This document shows positions 58,506-64,000 of a stretch of DNA of 64,000 nt, piece after piece. A program made the translations under genes and the position numbers. The notes below the pieces were generated by a model, which was not told where the DNA came from, searched no databases, and was given only the letters and a program-made list of their open reading frames with translations. This stretch comes from Exophiala sp. HKRS030 (taxonomy: Eukaryota; Ascomycota; Eurotiomycetes; Chaetothyriales; Herpotrichiellaceae): assembly GCA_023897205.1 (NCBI GenBank), contig JAHWDD010000010.1, forward strand, positions 2,418,001-2,482,000, read 5' to 3'. Position 1 is the first letter of the stretch. Every line of letters begins with the position of its first letter.

Positions 58506-59351
58506 TCAACGAAACCCACCTGCTCCTCGATTCTGCGGCGTTACAAAATCCTCACTCACAACAGAAGACCTGCGAATCTCCATACCATTCCGATCATAGA
58601 CATCACGCACGACATACGACCCAGGCTGTCCATTCGGCAGCACCGCCGGATATCTCTGCTCCCTGACATACCCACCGGTCCAGGGATCATACTGTTCGCC
58701 GATCGGCTCCGGCGACAAATCCATACGCCAATCCTCATTGTGCCGCGCGACATCGTCGTCGTCCTCCCCTCCCATCCCCATGATCTCATCTCCACCACCG
58801 TCGAGACGATGGCTCTTTGATCCACGTCGCTGGTATGGTCGCTGGTCGCGTTGGTCTCGGCGATCGAGCTGCTGCCACTGCGCTCGCGCCCGCGCTCGCC
58901 GCGCGCTCTTGCTCTCTTGGCTGCGGTGCTTCTGATAGCTGCGCTGGATCCGTTTGCCCTCGTTCCCCCGCCGTTGGAAACTGCCTGATGGATGGCCCCG
59001 CGGTGTCCCGCGCTCGGATTCTGGACGTCGTGGTGTTCGTGGTTTTGGCGGGGAGAAGATGCTGGTTCGGTTTCGTCGTGAATGGCGTTTGGAAGTTCGC
59101 ATCTGCGGCTGAATAGTGGATGTCTGGTCATTTACGCTGTTGCCGTTGCCGTTACCCTTGCCGTTACCGCTGCCCTCGAAATCGCCATCGTATTCTTCGT
59201 CGTCATCATCATAGATCGGGTTTCCACGAGAAGCGGTGGGAGGTTTGTTCTCGTCGTTGTCGCCTCCTTGGCCGCCGAACGGCGACGACTGTCGACCATT
59301 GGATTTGCCAGTCAGCTTTTCATAGATGTTTCCGAATTTTGAGCGTTGCAT
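58506..59351 (-). CDS. disordered charged protein of unknown function
   Basis: A 281-residue single-exon protein. The ATG at 59351 (MQRSKFGNIYEKLTGKSNG) is preferred because upstream codons look non-coding. After a short helix the sequence is low in complexity: an Asp/Glu patch, Gly-Asn-Gly-Lys repeats, a basic Arg/Ser/Gln region (ARRARARAQWQQLDRRDQRD) and an acidic patch. The C-terminal 80 residues look more ordered (EQYDPWTGGYVREQRYPAVL, SYVVRDVYDRNGMEIRRSS). No family recognised. It is probably a real gene because of its length and start context, and the C-terminal part is the best place to look for homologues. Confidence 0.6.
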   Translation of the reverse strand: MQRSKFGNIYEKLTGKSNGRQSSPFGGQGGDNDENKPPTASRGNPIYDDDDEEYDGDFEGSGNGKGNGNGNSVNDQTSTIQPQMRTSKRHSRRNRTSIFSPPKPRTPRRPESERGTPRGHPSGSFQRRGNEGKRIQRSYQKHRSQESKSARRARARAQWQQLDRRDQRDQRPYQRRGSKSHRLDGGGDEIMGMGGEDDDDVARHNEDWRMDLSPEPIGEQYDPWTGGYVREQRYPAVLPNGQPGSYVVRDVYDRNGMEIRRSSVVSEDFVTPQNRGAGGFR

Positions 59352-60223
59352 GGCTTCTTTCTCTATATACTCGTGGATATCACAACTGGTGATCCTGAAG
59401 GACAGACTTGCTATATAGAAAAATGGAAACAAGGCGAACATCGAGTAAAGAAAGACATGAGACGAGGATGCCAGAAGAGGGCTTTAAGAAGAAATGCACA
59501 TGAGTCGTTTGAAATGCTGAGTCCGATCGTTTCTAGAGTCATCAGAGTCATCATTGACATGACTGTTTATGTCGACACAGACACAGGAGTCAATCATATG
59601 TATATCCAACGGGACATCCACTCATCGATTCAGCACCTGCCGGTTTGACATATAAGTCTAATGAACGCAAACAGCTGAACTCGTGAGACTCTGTGTTGTT
59701 AGAAAAGGGGATAAGTTTGTGCGAACTGCTGACCTTCTCCGCTGAACTATAAGATTTCGCCGTTTAGGTATCTGGTCGTTTTGACATGCAGATGGAACTA
59801 TGATATCTCGTATAAGCAGACCAAATCCCTTTTCTATGTGTAAGAGGCTAGCCGTCAGGTACAGCGTCATACAGGGTGTCTATCAGCAGACGTAAATACT
59901 TTAAGTTTTCCAGGAGAGTGCCTAGGCGACAACGGCGACGGCGGAAATCATACAGAGCCAACTTTTGAGCAGGGAGGGTTAAGGGTCATGATTGAAATAT
60001 AAACATTTGATACAGCGATGGATTCGTGTCTGTCTGGTGTCTGTCTATCTATTACATGATCTCCTTAACCACCTTTGGACTTCAAACCATGGCCATATCC
60101 CAAACAAGTTCCTCCCGGGTCGCCCAGGATCGAAGGATAGTATAGCTGCCGACGCACCCAGCAGCAAAGACTTGCGGATAGACATACCAAACAGGCCCAG
60201 CAATCAGTACGGTGTCCGGGTTC
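59352..60223. other. intergenic region; possible C-terminal extension of the next gene
   Basis: About 870 bp. Between 60082 and 60223 on the minus strand an open frame reads DTVLIAGPVWYVYPQVFAAG, which looks protein-like and could be the true end of the neighbouring Tyr/Asn-rich gene if two more G-run breaks (60218-60220, 60228-60230) exist. Otherwise nothing seen. Confidence 0.35.
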
Positions 60224-61362
60224 TCAAGGGCCATTACCAGCACCACCATCATCATCACCATCATAATCGTAATCGCTGGTCGCAACCTCACCAATGACGA
60301 ATCCCGGTGCGATTGCTCGGTCACTATGATAACCACCACTACCACCATCATTATGATAATCACGAGCAAACGCAGGCCCGGCCCCAGGATCGATCCACTC
60401 AGGCTCCTGTATCTCAGGACTATAAACCCGCCAGCCTTCGCGCCGATGCTGATGCCGATGCAGTTGCCGACGTTCGCGACGGGCGCCAGCCTCATTGTCG
60501 TTGTCGTTGTTGTTGGTATAGATGTTATAGATATTAGAGTTGTTGTAGCTGTTATAGCTGTTATAGCTGTTATAGCTGTTATATATATCATAGTCGTTAT
60601 GGTCGTCATGGTCGTCATAGTCGTCATAGCCATCATAGTCATCATAGTCATCACGCCCACCGTCGCAACAGCTACAGTTGCCATTGTTGTTCCTGCTGTC
60701 GGTGTCATATAATCCGCGATGACCCACCCCATCGTCGCGAGGGTTGCTGTTTCTGTCATTGTGATAATGTGATCCACGATGACATTCCTGGCGCTCGGTG
60801 CGCTCAATATGCTCGCTCCTTAGTGTTCGTCGGCGGATAGAGAAACTTATGCCGCTACTGCAGCTACTGCAGGTACTGCCGCTGCCGTCTCTGCGGGCAC
60901 TGCTGCCGTTTATTTGCGGGGGATATTGTCCAATTTCACGTTCAGAGTTATGTCGTTGTCCGTGCTCGGGTGGTTGTGGTGGTGGTGGTGATCTCGCCGG
61001 CTGCTGAAAGTGGTGCCCAAGATCTCACGGCTATAGTGGGTGTTGTTGGACTGGTAGTCGTCAACAACCTCGAGGCGATCGTCTTTGTCGTCGTCGTTGT
61101 GGTAGCGGCGGCGGCGGTAACGTGTCGACGGTGCGCGGCCATCAGCATGAGCACGATTATACTCATACGCCGAGGAAAGGTGAGGCTGAGGATACGGTGA
61201 CACAGGCAGGTCGTCGGATTCGTGCCTGTCGTGGTGGCGGCGAGAATAGCGCTGTGAGTCTTGCCGCCCGTGATGTCGGCCTGAACTCTGCGGCTGCTGC
61301 TGTGATCCTCGGTGGCTGGTGTTGCCCCTGAGGCGGTTGTAGATCGCGCGGAATAGTGGCAT
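60224..61362 (-). CDS. Tyr/Asn/Asp/His-rich low-complexity protein, frame broken once
   Basis: ATG at 61362 (MPLFRAIYNRLRG). The frame breaks at the G run 60968-60970 (CCC on the coding strand). One extra C joins NHPEHGQRHNSE to GQYPPQINGSS and makes 379 residues. The N-terminal part is rich in Arg, His, Gln and Ser; a His run (HHHHHNH) precedes the break. The middle has Ser/Cys/Arg stretches. Then come Asp-Tyr repeats (DDYDDYDGYDDYDDHDDH) and a Tyr-Asn-Ser repeat (four units of YNS followed by YNNSNIYNIY). The end is Gly/Asp-rich. No family recognised. It might be an intrinsically disordered, prion-like protein. The strong triplet repeats open all frames on both strands, so this call is less certain than the others. 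Confidence 0.5.
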
Positions 61363-61844
61363 CGAGATTCATTATCGTATCCTCTTCCATCAATAATATA
61401 GGCGTTCTTCTTCTTCTCGTGAGTGGACTTGGGCCGTGTATACAAGGCTGTGCTTGCAGGGGCTTTGCGTGGGGAGGGACTGGTGGGAACCATTTGCTTT
61501 TCTGGTTTGATATATGATACAGGCAGGGAATGAGCGTTTGCTTCTATATGCCAGCTGTTTGGACAAAGTGAACCAGAGTGAATCTGGCTGTGACTGTCAC
61601 TGCTGCGAGAGAATCGCCCGTTTGGCATTATCGCAAACGACTTGGGGTGCTCAATTACGATTGAGTTCGGAATGCGGTGACAGCGCTACGACTTGAATTG
61701 ATGAGGACCCCAAATGTTAGAGGGAGAAACGCTGTGAATACCTGGATCACTCTTCCTGAGTACCTACACGAGATTTGAGCAAGGTGTTCTGAAGGATCCA
61801 CTTCTTTCAAGAACATCCCTCCAGAGTATGCGGTTGGTCAAGAG
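61363..61844. other. divergent intergenic region, no gene seen
   Basis: These 482 bp lie between the start of the Tyr/Asn-rich gene and the small plus-strand gene. In-frame coding-like text begins only after 61776, so this is likely promoter DNA. Confidence 0.4.
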
Positions 61845-62242
61845 ATGTCGACCGTGCGAATTGATCAATATCGACATTTCGTCTGCGAGGCAGCCAATAT
61901 CGGCCTTGAGATTCTTCAGGCATTGGGCCTAGTTGGCAACCATTGTCTCATTTTGACGGATTCAACACTTTCGGCTCGAGCCCTTCTCAGGTCGGGCCAA
62001 CAGTGGTGGTCGTGATAAATGATATCGAAATTCTAGATAGTGAACAAAGAGGAATCACCAAGCTTGGAAATGTGAGGGAGTTCTGGGTTTATCCATCGGT
62101 GAACAGGAAGCTCCATGTACCTCAACGGTTGAGACATCGTCGAGCTTTGGGACGCCATCAGGAACATATTCTGAAGATCCTGATGCTGCCGCAAATTATG
62201 GAGTATGCTGTGGACGGGGAAATAAACAGAGCATTATCTTAA
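61845..62242 (+). CDS. small hypothetical protein, frame broken once
   Basis: From the ATG at 61845 the frame reads MSTVRIDQYRHFVCEAANIG and continues to RALLRSG, then breaks at the G run 61994-61996. One extra G continues it as GPTVVVVINDIEILDSEQRG and VREFWVYPSVNRKLHVPQRL to the stop at 62242, 132 residues and a multiple of three. The pattern of a strand, loop and VVVVINDIEIL strand looks like a folded domain, but I recognise no family. The frame is open upstream to about 61776 (FKNIPPEYAVGQE), so it may be the last exon or a remnant of a longer gene. It borders a TA-rich, possibly RIP-mutated stretch. Confidence 0.4.
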
Positions 62243-62715
62243 GGCAGAGCTGTAGCCGAATCTTTCTATTTACCTAGGTAAGTATACGGCATAACGGCTA
62301 CCCCTTTTAGGATACTAGAGCTACTATAGTTGTAGAGACCTGCACTATAAATAGTATCCGCGTCAATCCATAATAACCTGGAATATAGCCTTGATAGCTA
62401 TCTTTTAGTCTAACGGAGCCTCATAACGACTGCCGCATAGAGTATAGGTAGTAGTTAAGGTAGCCGCTAGAAGTGATAGGCAATAAGGCTCGGAGCTTCC
62501 GGTTCCTTAACACTTGCAGTTATACAAAATATAGCTAGCAGTCTTTTAAACTGCCTGTCATTTAGAGATCGAGCCGGACACTGTTTTTGGTCCCCTTCTC
62601 TGTACCTAAATTCTCCGTCTTGAGGCAAGGGCCTAGTTTGGAAAAGGCATCCAGATCGGACCGTCATACAAGAAGCCTTGACTTCACAAGAGATACCACA
62701 ATGCACGTTTACTGG
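62243..62715. other. TA-rich stretch, possible RIP-mutated repeat relic
   Basis: About 470 bp with many TA dinucleotides and stop codons in every frame (for example around 62310-62460: CTACTATAG, CTATAAATAG, ATAGCTATC). This composition differs from the rest of the window and is what repeat-induced point mutation leaves in fungal repeats. There are no terminal repeats to define an element. Confidence 0.4.
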
Positions 62716-64000
62716 TCAGCGTCCCTCCACCTGAGGCGGGTGAGCGAAGCGAGGTTTGCTCTTCTCAGAATTGCCACAGCAAAGCTCGTCCGCGGATTCC
62801 GACCCAGAGTCAGACACATTGTCATAGTCTTGTAGAAGCTCAGGATCTTTCTCGTCGTCTGGGTCCGGCATCGATGTCTGCTGGTCGTAATAGGAAGACA
62901 TTTTGGCCTTCTTACTGCCATTACTGTCATCGTCGTCATCATTGTCATCGTAGTAATCGTTATCGTTGTCATCGTCGTCACCTCTGTTACCATAGTTACT
63001 GTTGTTGTCTGTTCTGCTTGCGCTTTCTCTAATCTCGTCACTCAAGCGCATCCTATTTTCGCCTGTTAGAATATCAAGCCCAGGGCTGAGAGTCTATAGG
63101 AGACGCGTACGAACCTTTCAAACTCAGATTGTAACCGCACAAGTTTCTGCTTGGAGTGTTCATCCCAGACGGTGTACCTCGTGTCTTCGATGTTATCGAG
63201 GACGGGGGCATCGACAATGTTGGCCACGGCAAGGCATTCATGCCGAATTTGACAGCGGCGTCCAAGGCTCGAATTCACCACGCTGGCGACGACTGCATCG
63301 ATCGCTACCTTGGTCACCCTCTCGGGCTGGGAAGCCTTCATCAACCACCGATTTAGCTGTGATCTTGTTTGTGGAAAGCTGCCCAATGGATCTCGGGTCT
63401 GCTTAGACACGTGAGATGAAAGTATTTTGTCGAGCAGAATCACGTATCGGGTGTCAGAGAGCCATTGAAATGGCTGCCCCGGGAAGCTTAGATCTCTTGG
63501 GGTGACTTCCATGCGAATCCTTCCAAGTTTAGCGTCCTTCACCTCGACGCCTAGCGCGCCCGATGTGGCTTCCCACGCCGGCGGGATGTCAATGCAGAAT
63601 CCTTGAGCAGAAACTGACAGGCCCCTGCCTTTCTTATTCAGCTGGCAGTATCCCTCACCAACGCCCTTGACGAAGCCCGTTGCGGGGCCGGAGAGGAATG
63701 TCGCTGGTGCCCACCGCAGACCGTCTATCGTCAATCGCCGATGGGCATTGAAGAGCACACCCCGGTGACATTCCCCAATTGTACGCCAGAATATTTCCAT
63801 TCGTTTATCAGCGACCTCGACATCGCTCACTCTGTCCGATTCACGGAGGCCCCGCTCCTCCCTAATCTTCTGCTCGGCCAATAGGAACGGCTCCAAGTCG
63901 AGGCGCATCAGGGACGCCATGCACAGCATCTCGTCGCCTTTTTTTGACGTTGATCGAGATGCTATGTGGGGGCAAAAGGAGCGAGAGGGTCCGCGGCCGA
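62716..64000 (-). CDS. HET-type protein, C-terminal part (runs off the right edge)
   Basis: The coding frame is open from the window edge to 63115 (exon), then a 62-nt intron 63053-63114 (GTTCGT...AAAATAG), then exon 63052-62716. The visible part is about 400 residues. It contains the region common after the HET domain in fungal heterokaryon-incompatibility-type proteins: KKGDEMLCMASLMRLDLEPFL, then RMEIFWRTIGECHRGVLFNA and LRWAPATFLSG. The HET domain itself would lie beyond the edge, so the assignment is indirect. The second exon adds an acidic tail rich in Asp and Asn (GDDDDNDNDYYDDNDDDDD) that is unusual for the family. The alternative without splicing ends ALGLIF at 63066. The ATG is outside the window. 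Confidence 0.65.

Noticed and set aside
7800..61996. Programmed ribosomal frameshifting as explanation of the breaks
   Set aside because: It would need thirteen events in eight unrelated genes, with no slippery heptamers or downstream structures in common.

Overview
The window is nuclear DNA of a filamentous ascomycete (Pezizomycotina). Introns are short (52-150 nt) with GT..AG ends and often a GCTGAC branch site. Genes are monocistronic on both strands. The protein set is typical of mould-type fungi: Prp40, TRAPPII Trs65, Emp24, an Ssk2-type MAPKKK, Zn2Cys6 factors, HET proteins and a DUF3824-like protein. A eurotiomycete, perhaps of the Chaetothyriales, is my best guess, but this is inference from gene content only.

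Layout. 1-10 kb holds housekeeping genes: a conserved unknown, Trs65 (secretory traffic), Prp40 (U1 snRNP splicing), a small Myb-like protein and Emp24 (COPII cargo receptor). 10-21 kb looks accessory: an old-yellow-enzyme reductase, a 14-TM-type MFS transporter, a Zn2Cys6 regulator and an SDR, which could form a small detoxification or metabolite group although no backbone synthase is present. 21-34 kb holds an ammonium permease, the osmostress MAPKKK Ssk2/SskB and a long-chain-base (sphingoid) kinase. 35-46 kb holds a HET-ankyrin protein, a second Zn2Cys6 factor and two membrane proteins of unknown function. 48-57 kb holds an Nrg1-like C2H2 factor, a gene-poor 4-kb stretch rich in short repeats, a SnoaL-like protein and an RS-rich DUF3824-like protein. 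58-64 kb holds two very low-complexity charged proteins, a small unknown gene, a TA-rich stretch and the C-terminal part of a HET-type protein that runs off the right edge.

The most striking property of the sequence is a set of 13 sites in eight genes where the reading frame breaks inside a run of three or four C or G. Adding exactly one base of the same kind to the run restores a coherent, family-like protein each time. The affected genes are the Myb-like gene, the OYE gene (four sites), both Zn2Cys6 factors, SSK2 (three sites), the DUF3824-like gene, the Tyr/Asn-rich gene and a small unknown gene. After correction every coding length is a multiple of three. I read this as C/G homopolymer undercalling in the assembly rather than mass pseudogenisation. 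It splits genes such as SSK2 into apparent fragments. I found no CRISPR, tRNA, rRNA or intact transposon, and no clear new multi-gene system. The best candidates for novelty are the OYE-MFS-regulator-SDR group, the HET-ANK gene and the two low-complexity proteins.
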